Counted from the stretch's first letter, positions 45,457-56,408 are shown. The stretch is DNA of 64,000 bases from Hygrophila difformis (GCA_030278955.1 JAOANR010000004.1:59235120-59299119), one strand, 5' to 3'. The notes: generated by a model not told the origin, from the sequence alone. Translations and numbers: made by a program.

Positions 45457-46782
45457 ATGTCTCACCCATTCAGCCTCCCCCTGCTCGCCATCTTCCTCGT
45501 TTCCCTTTCTTTTTCCCACGCACTCGTCCCTCCTTCAAGAACATTCCGGTATGTCAACACCGGCGATTTCGGCGAGTACGCCGTCGAGTACCTAGCCGAC
45601 TACCGCCCCTTAGACATCTACACATTCCCCTTCACGCTCTGCTTCTACAACTCCACGCCGGACGCCTTCATCCTCGGCCTCCGGATGGGCCACCGCCGCT
45701 CCGAATCCATAATGCGGTGGGTATGGGACGCCAACCGCGGCAAACCCGTTCGACAGAATGCCACACTGACGTTTTCCGCCGACGGGAACCTGGTCCTGGC
45801 GGACGCCGACGGAACCATCGCCTGGCAGACCGGCACCGCGGGTAAAGGCGTCGTCGGGCTGAGTCTACTCGAAAACGGCAACCTCGTGTTGTACGATGAC
45901 CGGAATAGATATGTCTGGCAAAGCTTTGACCACCCAACGGATACTTTGTTAGTGGGCCAGAATTTGCGGGCCTTTGGCGGCGGCCCAACGCGACTCGTGG
46001 GCCGGAAGTCCATCACCGAGCCGATTAATGGGCCGTACTCCTTTGTCATGGAGAAAAGGTATTGGGCCATGTACTACCAGCCCAATATTGCACAAAAGCC
46101 TTTGCTTTACTACAAAACAGACGACTTTGGGAATGGGAGGGGGGCCTTGGCCTTCCTTGGTTTCTACTGCGCCCCTGAGTATGGCAACAACTATGCATAC
46201 GAGCTCGGGTTTCGATACAATATGACGGGATCAGAGAGCTTCGGGACGAGCCTCTTATCCCGTCCCAAGTTTAACGCCACGTATTCGATGCTCCGTGTGG
46301 ACATTGATGGCAACCTAAGAATATATACTTATGACGAGAATGTGGATTGGGGTGCGTGGTCATTCCCGTACGTGTTATTTGACAAGGGGTTTGATGGAAT
46401 TGCAAGCGAGTGCAAATTGCCAAGGAGGTGTGGAAGCTTAGGCGTTTGTGAGGAAGACCAATGTGTGGCGTGCCCAACCCAACGTGGGTTGTTAGGGTGG
46501 AGTCGAGCATGTGCGCCGCCAACATTGCCACCGTGTAAGGAGCAGAAGAAAGTGGATTATTACAAGGTGGATGGAATGGAGCATTATACTAGCGAGTATA
46601 ATGAAGGGACTGGTGGTTTGAGTTTAGTCCAGTGTAGGGACAAGTGTAGTAAGGATTGCAAGTGTTTGGGGTTCTTCTATAGGAGCGAGTCTTCAAAGTG
46701 CTTGGTGGTGCCTGATCTTGGAACTTTGATTAGGGTCGATAATACTTCCCATGTGGCCTATATCAAGATGCCTTCAACTTAA
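45457..46782 (+). CDS. EP1-like secreted lectin glycoprotein, copy 2
   Basis: 441 residues, one exon, very close to the gene at 28362. Same order: signal peptide (FSLPLLAIFLVSLSFSHA), bulb-type lectin domain (LTFSADGNLVLADADGT; WQSFDHPTDTLLVGQ), EGF-like cysteines (CGSLGVCEEDQCVACP), PAN/apple-like domain (CRDKCSKDCKCLGF). The two differ most at residues about 210-260 (for example KTDDFGNGRGALAFLGFY here against NAEDYARGKGGALSFIGFY), between the lectin and EGF-like parts. The last 100 residues are almost identical. Promoter and 3' flank are also duplicated, so this is a tandem/segmental duplicate about 17 kb away. aataaa at 46857. No frame break, so both copies look functional. Confidence 0.9.
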   Translation: MSHPFSLPLLAIFLVSLSFSHALVPPSRTFRYVNTGDFGEYAVEYLADYRPLDIYTFPFTLCFYNSTPDAFILGLRMGHRRSESIMRWVWDANRGKPVRQNATLTFSADGNLVLADADGTIAWQTGTAGKGVVGLSLLENGNLVLYDDRNRYVWQSFDHPTDTLLVGQNLRAFGGGPTRLVGRKSITEPINGPYSFVMEKRYWAMYYQPNIAQKPLLYYKTDDFGNGRGALAFLGFYCAPEYGNNYAYELGFRYNMTGSESFGTSLLSRPKFNATYSMLRVDIDGNLRIYTYDENVDWGAWSFPYVLFDKGFDGIASECKLPRRCGSLGVCEEDQCVACPTQRGLLGWSRACAPPTLPPCKEQKKVDYYKVDGMEHYTSEYNEGTGGLSLVQCRDKCSKDCKCLGFFYRSESSKCLVVPDLGTLIRVDNTSHVAYIKMPST

Positions 46783-47139
46783 GTGTGTTGAAGTGTTATT
46801 TGTGTAAGGCTTGGAAAGTACTATGAATTATTTGTATGGCTTTCTTTCTGGAAATGAATAAAGATACAATCGATATGCTGTACCTGTGAATTGTGATTTG
46901 TATGTGTCTAAATCTTGTCTGTGAAACTAATTGATTTACTTAAATATGAAAAGGACTAATTTGCTAAAAAGAAGATAAATGACTAATTGGACTCTTCTAC
47001 AATGAAATAAGTGGTCTAGTACTAGTAGGATTCAACTCGTTTATAGCTTTTGATTTGTGTCAGTCTAATGCTTCATTAAGGATGGAATTTGATTTTCAAG
47101 TGAATTACTTGTACAGTATTTTGTCAGTCGTCATAAATT

Positions 47140-47800
47140 TAGCAGCAGCTTCCTCTCCTGGCTATTGCAAAAGTATCACTTCAGAGTTCAGAGTGTTGTA
47201 GTTCACACAGTATGGGCTTATGGCACATTCAAACAATCAAGTCATAAAATCACCAGAGGAGTTTACGACAAATTCAGCATCATAACAAATCAAGTTTTCA
47301 TTGGAGAAGAATTAGAACTATGAAATTGGTCTAATTATGAGAGGCTTTGGAAAATCATATACTCCAGTATATGTATAACATGTAACTACACTATAAATCA
47401 TTGGTCTCAGTATGGCATTCAGACACCGAAGGATGAAACAACAAAACCACTACCCTAAATAAAAGATCTATGCAAAGTTGAGTTTAAAGGCCAATACAAG
47501 AAAAAGGATAAATACAGCAGGAAGCCTGAATTAGATCACAAGGCGTGAAATCTCCTCTGCAGACATTTTTTTTCCCATGCAGATAAGAAATCTTCGACAG
47601 GATGAATAAGTCTGAAGCTCTGACAAACAGCACCATTAAGTTGTCTTCCTCATGGCTAGCTACAAATATCTGCATGATTGACAGTAGATTATACAAAAGG
47701 CTTGAATCAATAATCCAATGCAACAAGAATGGTGCTAATGGTGCTGGAGATTGGAGAACAAGTGTAATCATACATCAGATGCCTACTTATTATAGACTCA
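47140..47800. repeat. Duplicated EP1 spacer block, second copy
   Basis: Partner of 44098-44710. The minus strand includes a short open block SHEEDNLMVLFVRASDLF that was not recognised. Confidence 0.6.
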
Positions 47801-49155
47801 GCCAACATAAATACAAGAAGTTTGAACAGATGATTCAAGTAACAAATTATCAAATCATATATAAAAGATGCAATTTATATAAAGAAAATGAAGATGGACT
47901 GTAGAAAGGGCAACAGGAAGTTAACCCTGAGTATCAAAATTACACAACTAAAAATTGGCAGATGCTAAAGAAAATAAAATGTACGTACTTGATATACTGT
48001 ACATATTACACGTGAACCCAAACATAATATATACAATATCTAAATGTCTCAACTCTCAATGTCTCCTTACTTTATGTAATTCATATTATCCCACAAACAG
48101 CATAATGCAAGTTTATTATCTTTATGATCATTATAGAAGGGACTCATTCAGAACAAAACCTCAAAGAGTCATCAGAATCAAATTTCTAAACAAGTCTCTT
48201 TGAAACATATGTAATATATGTATGTTAGAAATCATCAAGGGATTTCTACCCCCTGTTAAACACTTACCTTGCATAGAATTTAACCAAAATTGATTTATGT
48301 ACATGGATATTAGCACTCATGTTACCAACCAACTCTGTCCAAGCTAAAACATAATACCCACATATCTATACACACATACACACACAAAGGATGAGCTCTA
48401 CCATGCGAATTTCCGAGTAGATCCACTCATCTACGAACTCATCGACATATGTACCTTAAGAATAACCACGTCCACGAGTATATATATTACACCATATAAA
48501 ATTCAGTTACATATACAAAAGTACTACACCATCCACCACGGCACCACCTTCAACAATGTCCCTTTTATCACATCCTAAGACCTTCCCAAATGTATAAAGA
48601 ACCCTAGGATCCAAACAATGGATGATAATTGGAAAAATAAATGCAGCTATTCAACAGTAAAAACATATGACAATTAGGGAGAATGGACATATTTGGCTCA
48701 TGGAAACAACAAGCAAAAACAACAAGCAAACAAATATGTTTTCAAACTCATATAGTCCATCACTCCTTTAAAGCTCACACACCAACGCCAAGCATTAATT
48801 TTGGTACAAGGAGTCAAGGATAAATCTTCCTTAGGAAACTCTAACCCTTTAAACCCCCAATTCTTAGTATATGCAAGTACCCAGTATTGGGCTCATATTC
48901 TATTCACTAGTAAAAAATTGAACCCTCTCCCACTCCCTCTCATAAGATGCAAGGGAATTATTTAAAGGAAAAAAGGATCCCAGCCAGAGCCTTTCAGAAT
49001 TCAGAAGATAATTTAAAAAGAAATACAATTTCCATTTTAAAAATGAAAGAAGAAAAAAGAAACACAATATAGAGAAAAATTAACAAAGTGAATCATACCA
49101 GCATAAAGTACACCAAATGGTAACTAGCAGCATAAAAAATTTGCAAACGTAATTC
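47801..49155. other. Region downstream of the ASIL-like gene
   Basis: No gene clearly recognised. It may hold the 3' UTR or a small last exon of the trihelix gene on the minus strand (see that entry). Confidence 0.4.
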
Positions 49156-50109
49156 TCATAATGCCAAATTGAACAAGGAATGAATTGCAACCATACCATC
49201 AGAAGATCCAGAGCGCTTGGCCTGCTTGATCTTCTGTAGTTGGACCTGTGTATCCATAAACAACCTCATCCTCTGAACCTCCAAATCTTTAGCGAACTGC
49301 ATCCTCTGTTTCTCCAACTCCACCATCTGCCTCTGCTTCATACACTCTACTTTCTCATAAATCTCCCCAAACCTCTCTATCGCCTTCGCCAATCTCTTCA
49401 TTCCCTCCTCCGATTCATCTTCTTCCTCCACACCCCTATCCTCGCTTCCACGAGTTTCCTCCCCAACAGAATCTCCATCATCGTCGTCAGCATCAACTTC
49501 TTCCTCAGCTGCAGCGGCCGCGGCAGCCATCGCTGAATAATTTCTCCTGAAGTACGATCCATCCACGGCAGGACGCTTCTGAGGCAAAATCACCGGCGCT
49601 ACCAGCGCGGAATGCACCGGCTTACGGTACTGCAACGGAACAGCCATCGGCGGAGAAGAAAGGCGCAAAGGCACCGGAGACGGAGATGACTGCACCGGCG
49701 ACGCCGACGCCGAAGGCGTGACCTTGCTCTGATGTTTGCTGAAATTCGACCCAATCAAATGGTCCAAACGCGAGAAAAACGACCACGTCGACGTTAGGGT
49801 TCCGTTGGAGTCGGCGATCTTCGCCTTCTCGGTCTTGTACTTCTTCTTGAGCGTATCGATCCGGTTCTTGCACTGGACGTCGGTGCGGCGGGTCTTCTTC
49901 GTGTGGCCGTGACGGGCGTTCACCGCATCGGCGACCTCCTGCCAATCCTTCTGGCGCAGATTCCCGCGGTTCAACTCCAAGTAACGGCGGCCCCAGGCGT
50001 CCACGAGCGTGGACGTGGCCTCCTCCGTCCAACAATCCTCACGGAAGGGAACCTGGCGTGAGGGTTGCGTGGGCGCCTGAGGAAGCGAGGAATCCGTCAA
50101 ATCACCCAT
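49156..50109 (-). CDS. Trihelix transcription factor, ASIL-like
   Basis: 317 residues. Residues 26-115 are a trihelix (Myb/SANT-like) DNA-binding domain with the expected tryptophans: CWTEEATSTLVDAWGRRYLE, then QKDWQEVADAVNARHG, DVQCKNRIDTLKKKYKTEK and STWSFFSRLDHLIG. A proline/serine-rich linker, an alanine run, an acidic stretch (DADDDDGD) and a C-terminal basic coiled coil (RFGEIYEKVECMKQRQMVEL ... DTQVQLQKIKQAKR) follow. This matches ASIL1/ASIL2, repressors of seed-maturation genes in seedlings. The last 13 codons after SSD look non-conserved. A donor-like GATG|GTATGG lies at 49197/49196, so the true C-terminus may be in a further small exon that I did not locate. Start set by the upstream end of homology and a run of non-coding sequence before it. 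Confidence 0.85.
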   Translation of the reverse strand: MGDLTDSSLPQAPTQPSRQVPFREDCWTEEATSTLVDAWGRRYLELNRGNLRQKDWQEVADAVNARHGHTKKTRRTDVQCKNRIDTLKKKYKTEKAKIADSNGTLTSTWSFFSRLDHLIGSNFSKHQSKVTPSASASPVQSSPSPVPLRLSSPPMAVPLQYRKPVHSALVAPVILPQKRPAVDGSYFRRNYSAMAAAAAAAEEEVDADDDDGDSVGEETRGSEDRGVEEEDESEEGMKRLAKAIERFGEIYEKVECMKQRQMVELEKQRMQFAKDLEVQRMRLFMDTQVQLQKIKQAKRSGSSDGMVAIHSLFNLAL

Positions 50110-50790
50110 GGATAAAATTGAAAAACCCTAATCGGCAAAAATGGAATCGAAGACGGGGGAAGGACAGGGGAATGGGAATTGAGGAGAGTATGGAAGTAGG
50201 TGTGGGAGAGATAAAAGCAAGGGGCGGCGAAGGAGAGGGAGGGGGAGGCGCCGGATGGAGAGTGAAGGGCACGCGTGAGAAAGGGAAAGTAAGTATCGCC
50301 GGGGGTCGCGCGTGAGGCCGACGGTCACGCGAATTCGGCAGAGGATAGGCATTGTTAACCGCGTTTCGTTACATCGCCGTTTGGGTTTGGTCACTGATGT
50401 TAGCGATGATTGTTAAGTGAATCATTCTCGTGATTTTTTAAATTGGGCTTTTTGGACGGAGAGAATCTGCAATAGCAATATAACGCCGGCCTGTGCACCA
50501 CCACTGGGCCGATGCTCTCCTTTCCTACCCTTGTCCGGTGCCGCATTCCATCTCAAAAGACGCTCTTACCCTCCCCACCCATCATCCGACCCGACCCGAT
50601 CCATGGCGCCCACGCCGTTACCAGCGGGGGACGGCCTGCTTCACCGGCTGTCTTGCAAAATGCCAAATTTGACATTTAATGATATTACTATGTATAGTGT
50701 TTAATTAATGAATGTGGCGTCATACCCACGGCTTAATTCCTACTAATTTAATCATTTTATTGAAGTTTGAACTCGCTTAATTCACAGAAG
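50110..50790. other. ASIL-like upstream region
   Basis: The first 200 bases are GC- and purine-rich 5' leader. Then intergenic, with short ORFs not recognised. Confidence 0.4.
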
Positions 50791-51052
50791 TACTCCTCCG
50801 TAACTTAATAGATGATGTTTTAGCAAAAAAGTATACATATCAAGAATATCATTATTATTAGTTAATTTTTCACTTTTACCCCTATTCTTTAAAAAAATAA
50901 AATTGAAGTAGAGAGAACTTGCATAATATTATAGAGTAATATTTATAAAATGATAAGGGTAATATTGAAAAAGTATGATATAAATATGAAAAGTGAACTA
51001 TTTGCAATGTTTTTTATTTCTAAAAAGACAACTAAAAAGAACGGATGGAGTA
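50791..51052. mobile_element. Stowaway-type MITE (diverged)
   Basis: TA-ctcctccgtaacttaataga and ...ctaaaaagaacggatggag-TA, inverted ends. Confidence 0.6.
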
Positions 51053-51176
51053 TTAAATTATAGAAGTATAAATTTCAGATAAATTCAGTAATATTATAAA
51101 AAAAATAAAATATGTAGAATTAAAAAAAATAAAATATTTAGAATAAATTCAAAAAGCATACCAATTTACCCATAGT

Positions 51177-51283
51177 AGGGGATAATGACTTAGCCCAAAT
51201 GGTTAAGTCCCTCGACTTCCAATGGAAAGTTGGAGGTTCGATTCGCACCGCCCACTTCGTATAGGATGTTCAGTAAAAAAAAA
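51177..51283 (+). mobile_element. tRNA-derived SINE, short form
   Basis: ttagcccaaatggttaag A box, ggttcgattcgc B box, then ataggatgttcagt and an A tail. Lacks most of the 3' body seen in the other copies. Confidence 0.7.
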
Positions 51284-51602
51284 TAATAAAAATTAAAAAA
51301 AATAAAAATTATCCATACTAAGTATCAATAATTAATTTGAATTTATCATTATTAAACATGCATGCTTTATTTATAATAAATACTTTAATTTTTTTAAATT
51401 ATATAAAAAGTGTTGTTACACACAATCTCAATAAGGATTATGTATGTGCTAAAATTATATGTACCTATTAATCACATTAATTGTCTAACGAATTAAGTAA
51501 TATAATCAATTAATCATTATTAGATATATAGTTAAGAATAGGTATTAAAAGTTGAGTTGAAGGTGTGTGTTTAATTTGAAGATTAACATAATAAAGTATC
51601 TG

Positions 51603-51655
51603 GGACTTCCATACACATTTACCGACACAGTTATCGATCTTTACCAAAACAAAAC
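51603..51655 (+). mobile_element. SINE 3'-end fragment
   Basis: 'cttccatacacatttaccga' and 'cgatctttacc' plus A-rich tail resemble the last 50 bases of the SINE at 20435. Confidence 0.5.
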
Positions 51656-52084
51656 ATAATCAGTTGTTTGGTGCAAAGGATATCCATTATCCATATCCAT
51701 ATTTCTTTTTTCTTTAACAGTCCAACATTTATTTATGGTGCAAAGGATATCCATTATATCCATATCCATATTTATGATTTATGGGTGTCGTGTCTCTCTA
51801 CGTCATCAATTACTCTCAATAACATATACGGAGTACTAATTTCCGCTGCCTTCCAAATTTTACTTTTCCTTCCGCAAAAAAAGATTACTTTTCTTTTTGC
51901 CATGTCATCATGCCTTTTTTTTTCTTTATTTGGATCTTACTCCTTAAGATTCTGTAGTACTTAGTGCATGGCCGACTGGCCGTATCTTTATTTCCCATAT
52001 CTAAAATTGATTACATTTTTATATCTATTTTTTATAAAATATCCACAGCATTTCTGAAAAACAGCTTCTAAAAAGATTGTACAC

Positions 52085-52175
52085 TTCTAAAGAACTAAGT
52101 AAAGTTTAGACTATATCCGGCCTTATGGCTATGCAAAAAAAAAAAAAAAAAAAAAGGGTAATGTTTAGACTCGTA
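52085..52175 (+). mobile_element. Truncated retroposon tail
   Basis: A 20-base A run preceded by 'tatccggccttatggctatg' and flanked by near-identical gtaaagtttagac and gtaatgtttagac. It looks like a 5'-truncated SINE or LINE insertion. Confidence 0.45.
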
Positions 52176-52392
52176 TGAAATTATAGTATCATTTAATAAT
52201 GCAATCAAATTAACTTCTATTAATAAAGTAAAATTGAATCTTGAATGTTGCAATGCAGGATTAATATATTTTGAAACAATCATTATATTCAGTTTTCTCG
52301 ACAAATTAATTTAAATGATTGAGCTTCATGTAGCATCAATGAGTCCTACACGTTTATGAAGGAGGCAAATCTAATTCATTTTTCTCCGGACG

Positions 52393-52503
52393 ACGATGTT
52401 AGCATATTGGGTAGCATATAGTGGATTGGAAGAGCATACTCTCTCACAATCCTCTCTCCGAATCTGCTATATTCTAGCGGATCCGCTGACTCTCAAATAT
52501 CCC
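52393..52503. mobile_element. Small palindromic repeat (AGCGGATCC family)
   Basis: 'tctctcacaatcctctctcc', 'gaatctgctat' and 'tagcggatccgct' shared with 62206-62322 and partly 22811-22955. Confidence 0.55.
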
Positions 52504-52801
52504 ATTGCATAGGTGATAGCACACCCCAGTTATTAGTACCAACTCCATGGCAAGAATCCAACTGGTGTTGAATCCCTGCAGGGACTTGGTGAAAAGGCCC
52601 CAAAGGTGCCGCCCAGCCCAGCGAATGGCACTGAAGATAAAGATATCGATGAGCACAATCTAATGAAAACCGTTGTAATGAATCCAAATTCTCACTTCCA
52701 ATCCCTTCCATTCCTTTTCAGTAAACTTCAATTCCCTCTAAATTTAGTAGTAGTATTTCACAATCCACGCACGTTCCCCACTTTGCCATGGCGGCTCCGC
52801 G

Positions 52802-52814
52802 TATATATATATAC
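52802..52814 (+). promoter_or_regulatory. TATA box of the PYL gene
   Basis: tatatatatatac. It falls inside the first 10 codons of the longest open frame, which argues that frame's first ATG (52788) is not used. Confidence 0.6.
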
Positions 52815-52856
52815 ACATATGTGACTTGCATACAAAACATCACAGCTATACTAAGA

Positions 52857-53435
52857 ATGCAGAACCGCAGAGAGCGCATGGAGGAGAAACTATCCGCTGA
52901 GGAAGCGACGGCGAAGTTGCACCCGGAGATATTACTGACGCGGATGAAAACGCTGTACCACACCCACGCGCTGTCGCCGAACCAGTGCACCTCGACGGTG
53001 GTGCAGACGATCGACGCGCCGCTGCCGGTGGTGTGGTCGGTGGTGAGGAGGTTCGACGACCCGAAGGGGTACAAGCTGTTCGTGAAGACATGCGACCTGG
53101 TGGCCGGGGACGGGGCGGAGGCGGGGAGCGTGAGGGAGCTGACGGTGGTGTCGGGAATGCCGGCGGGGAGGAGCACGGAGAGGCTGGATCGCCTGGACGA
53201 CGAGCGCCACGTGATGGTGTATAGTATTATAGGCGGAGATCATAAGCTGGTGAATTATAGCTCCACGACGACAGCGCACGAGGTGGGCGGAGGAGGGCGG
53301 ACGGTGGTGATGGAATCTTACGTGGTGGATATTCCGGCGGACAGCTGTGGGGAGGACACGTGTCTTTTCGCGGATACGATTATTCGGTGTAATCTCAACT
53401 CGCTGGCCAAGCTTACTGAGAAAATGAGGATTTAG
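52857..53435 (+). CDS. PYR/PYL/RCAR abscisic acid receptor
   Basis: 192 residues, single exon, START-like fold. Cytosolic/nuclear receptor that binds ABA and then inhibits clade-A PP2C phosphatases, releasing SnRK2 kinases. Visible sites: ABA-carboxylate lysine in GYKLFVK (residue 73), gate loop SGMPA (99-103; usual SGLPA), STERL with its glutamate (106-110), latch GGDHKL (126-131; usual HRL), the tyrosine in NYSS, and the C-terminal helix [13 protein letters not shown]. Long N-terminus and lack of a C-terminal tail fit the monomeric PYL4-6 subgroup. The ATG at 52788 lies upstream of the TATA box, so 52857 is chosen; 52878 is also possible. The substitutions L to M (gate) and R to K (latch) are conservative but uncommon. 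Confidence 0.88.
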   Translation: MQNRRERMEEKLSAEEATAKLHPEILLTRMKTLYHTHALSPNQCTSTVVQTIDAPLPVVWSVVRRFDDPKGYKLFVKTCDLVAGDGAEAGSVRELTVVSGMPAGRSTERLDRLDDERHVMVYSIIGGDHKLVNYSSTTTAHEVGGGGRTVVMESYVVDIPADSCGEDTCLFADTIIRCNLNSLAKLTEKMRI

Positions 53436-53838
53436 ATTGTAGGTGGTTATTTTGGGATTAGGCTTTTCTTTTAATTTTTTGTGCCCGTGTGTCTTTGTTC
53501 CACTTTTCAGTTCTTATAAAATTTAATTTTTAAATGATTATCATGCACTCAAATTATTCAACTTTGGATTAAATTAAAGGAGAAGATGTACTCGCTCCCC
53601 CATCTCATAATATAGGTCGTTTCAAACATAATTTATAAATTTCTATTTTTGTCATTCCAAGTAATGATTTCTTATTAAAGTCATGATTTATATGAATAAG
53701 AATATGTTGTTTTACGTTAGAGGTATATTATGGGATATGGGAGTATAATATGGAGTACTCCTATTAATTTTACACTATTCTATTCCAGGTCTACAATCCG
53801 CCAGTGTTTTCTTTCCCATTTACTGAATAATTATTATG

Positions 53839-54101
53839 TACTCCCTCCGTCCCACTTAACTTGTCTTGTTTCACTTTTACACACAATCCAAGACACTTTT
53901 TCAACCGTTAATATCTCAAAATGTGTATAACAAAAAATTATGTAAAATATATATTCTAAAACTACATGATAATACGATTCTAACAAGATCCAACTCGACT
54001 ATTTTTTTCCAAATATATACATGCAATAAAATCGAGTCAAAGTAGAACAATGAACAGTATCAAAAGTCAAACAGGACACGTTAGCTGGAACGGAGGGAGT
54101 A
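53839..54101. mobile_element. Stowaway-type MITE, well preserved
   Basis: TA-ctccctccgtcccacttaac and ...gttagctggaacggagggag-TA. Lies about 400 bases downstream of the PYL stop. Confidence 0.85.
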
Positions 54102-54751
54102 TAAAATTAAGAAATTCACTGTTTCTTTAACCACACAATTGCCCTGAGTGTTAAACAATTCAATACTCCATATATTTTTGTATAAGCAAAAGGCGTACGT
54201 GACATAAATTCACCATTCATCACCTCTCTAAGCACAATACAATACATTGATGTGTCGTCGTGTATCAAATACTAATAAGTAATAACTGTGTTGTGTCATG
54301 TAGTATAATGGAGTAACTTAGAAGCCAAATCGAAGAGAAGATTGCCCATTCATATTCGTTCTAAAAACTTCCATTATTTATGAGAGCTATAAAAATAGGT
54401 GAGATAATTGCTTATTGAAAAATACTACTAGTAAATAAATTTGTTGCTTTACTTTTCCTAATAGAATTTCAAAGTGGTTAATCTTAATTATTTGAAATTA
54501 ACATGTGATTAAACAGATTTTGATTACCAAACAAACAAATACTTCTACAGAGCATTTAATTTCCCTTATAGTTTGAGCACAAATGCGTAGCTAGTAATAA
54601 ATGCAGCATCAACGCCTAAGAAACCTCGGACGTTCCAACAGCAATGCAACTATGCAAGAAACTAGCTAAACCACCGGTCATCATCACTCTTCACTACGTA
54701 CCGACTATCCGAACTAAAATCTCGTCCCTACATCAACCAACCAACCAAACA
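54102..54751. other. Spacer between PYL and DOG1-like gene 1
   Basis: 3' flank of the convergent DOG1-like gene; nothing else recognised. Confidence 0.5.
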
Positions 54752-55444
54752 TTATTGGTCACAAGGCCTACAATTAATCGTTGTACTAGCCCCTGCCGCC
54801 GTCGTCTCCCCCAACCCTAATTTCCTAATCCGAACCTGAATCAAGGCCAGCGACGCTAGAAAAACCACACGCTGCACGGGACTCAGCTCTTCCATCACCC
54901 CTTTCAGCGTCTTCATCCTCACGCAATCCGCCATTCTCATCACCCTCTCCAGCCCCGCCACCACTCCTCCTACCACCCCGCCGCCATCACCTCCCCGCCG
55001 CACCATCTCCACCACCTTCCTCCCTGCCATCGCCACCTGCTGCCTCTCCATCTCCCGCTCCACCTTCTCCTCCTCCGCTTTTATCCTCAGCCGCAAACAC
55101 TCGATGCTCTTGTCCTGATCCTCCGTGATGCCGGATAGCGTTTTGGTGAGGCGGAAGGCGACGGAGGGCTTCCAACCGGTGATCCAGAGGTAGGCGTTCT
55201 CGAGGGGAGTAAGCCAGACGGGGCGGAAGAAGGCGACCGTGTCGTCATGCGCGGCGGCCCATTTGAAGGAGTAGTAGTCCTTGTGGTGGGCGGTGAGCTT
55301 GTCGGCCATGGCGAGGTAGTCGACTTGGGAGTGGGATTGGTCGCGGTGGACGATGACTAGGAACTGGAGGAATTCTTCCAGCTGATTCATCCATTTGGAG
55401 TGGAATTCCGAGAATTTTTGTTCGGTTAGGGTTTTTGCCGACAT
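54752..55444 (-). CDS. DOG1-domain protein 1
   Basis: 230 residues, single exon, GC-rich relative to its flanks. Residues about 8-215 form a DOG1 domain: QKFSEFHSKWMNQLEEFL near the start, FFRPVWLTPLENAYLWITGW in the middle, and VMEELSPVQRVVFLASLALI near the end. The family includes DOG1, which delays germination through PP2C and ABA signalling, and the N-terminal-lobe relatives of TGA factors. There is no bZIP here, so it is a DOG1-like protein rather than a TGA factor. A glycine-rich insert (GGDGGGVVGG) lies in the linker. Start set by domain onset at residue 8. Confidence 0.85.
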   Translation of the reverse strand: MSAKTLTEQKFSEFHSKWMNQLEEFLQFLVIVHRDQSHSQVDYLAMADKLTAHHKDYYSFKWAAAHDDTVAFFRPVWLTPLENAYLWITGWKPSVAFRLTKTLSGITEDQDKSIECLRLRIKAEEEKVEREMERQQVAMAGRKVVEMVRRGGDGGGVVGGVVAGLERVMRMADCVRMKTLKGVMEELSPVQRVVFLASLALIQVRIRKLGLGETTAAGASTTINCRPCDQ

Positions 55445-55751
55445 TTGAATTGCGAGATGAAATGGATCCCATCACCGGGGTTTCAAATTTGAGTCAGGGA
55501 ACCAATTGAAGCAGACATGAGGTGAGTGCAACGTGTCGCCGTTACAAGATGTGTGTGTTCCCACGTGGAGCACGCTGGTCCAAGGATCCTTGCGGGCCTT
55601 CCGGGAGCCTGAAATCTAAAACTGTAAGTGGATTGTTGGACGGTCAAGATTTACTTGGGTTGCTTCCGGCTTCCCGGACCCCGACAGAATACTCATGACC
55701 GCTTGTTTGGCTTTTGGGAAACGGTGGACCCACTGCTCGTTTCTAAAAATA
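55445..55751. other. DOG1-like 1 upstream region
   Basis: Promoter and 5' leader expected here for the minus-strand gene. 'acacgttgcactcacctc'-type ACGT elements are present on the minus strand but were not assigned. Confidence 0.3.
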
Positions 55752-56011
55752 TACTCCGGTATCAAATAAGTGATCCATTTGCATAGTAGTAACTATTCAT
55801 TGAGTAACTTTGATTAATTTATATAACATAGTTATATGAGAAAAAACATAGTCAAGTGAGATCTTGTTAGATTCGTCTAATCACGTAGTTTTAGAATATT
55901 CAATTTTTATAATTTTTATTTATATACAATTTGAGTTCTTAACCTTTAAAAATATGTCTTGGACAGCGTGAAATGCAGGAATGGTGCATTTAAAAAAGAA
56001 CAGAGGTAGTA
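55752..56011. mobile_element. Stowaway-type MITE (diverged)
   Basis: TA-ctccggtatcaaataagtg and ...aaaaagaacagaggtag-TA. Confidence 0.65.
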
Positions 56012-56057
56012 CAATAGTACTTTAATATACCTTCTTAAAAATAGTACAGTAAAGTAG

Positions 56058-56323
56058 TACTCCCCTCCCTCCGTTTTAAAAAAATCGAAACGGTTCACCA
56101 CGCACGCAGTCCAATACACATTTTAAATTATTAATAACTTAAGTTCGGTATGAATAAAAATTCTAAAAGTTTCATATTTAAAAACAACTCGACGAGACGA
56201 ATCTAACAAGATCTTACTTAACTATATTTTAACTTGTATAACTATAATAAAATTTTAAGTTAAAGTGCATATATGAACAGTAGTTAATTTCCAAACGTTA
56301 CAATTTTCAAAGAGGAGGGAGTA
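56058..56323. mobile_element. Stowaway-type MITE
   Basis: TA-ctcccctccctccgttttaa and ...cattttcaaagaggaggga-like end, then TA; interior 'gacgagacgaatctaacaag'. Confidence 0.75.
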
Positions 56324-56408
56324 TATATGTACTACTGTAGTGTATCCTTTTGTTGATATAGGAGGGAGTATATATATACTACTGTAGTGTATCCTTTTGT
56401 TGATATAT
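56314..56408. repeat. 47-bp tandem duplication at the MITE end
   Basis: 'ggagggagtatatat' followed by 'actactgtagtgtatccttt' and 'tgttgatata' occurs twice in a row, copying the terminal bases of the MITE. Confidence 0.85.

Noticed and set aside
45173..45595. 140-codon plus-strand ORF upstream of and overlapping EP1-like gene 2
   Set aside because: It crosses the duplicated promoter and TATA box and overlaps the real start in another frame; no homologous open frame in copy 1.
52788..52856. Upstream ATG of the PYL frame
   Set aside because: The frame would start above the TATA box and add residues unlike any PYL N-terminus.
52718..53279. Antisense ORFs over the PYL gene
   Set aside because: Same reason: GC-rich sense codons leave few stops on the other strand.
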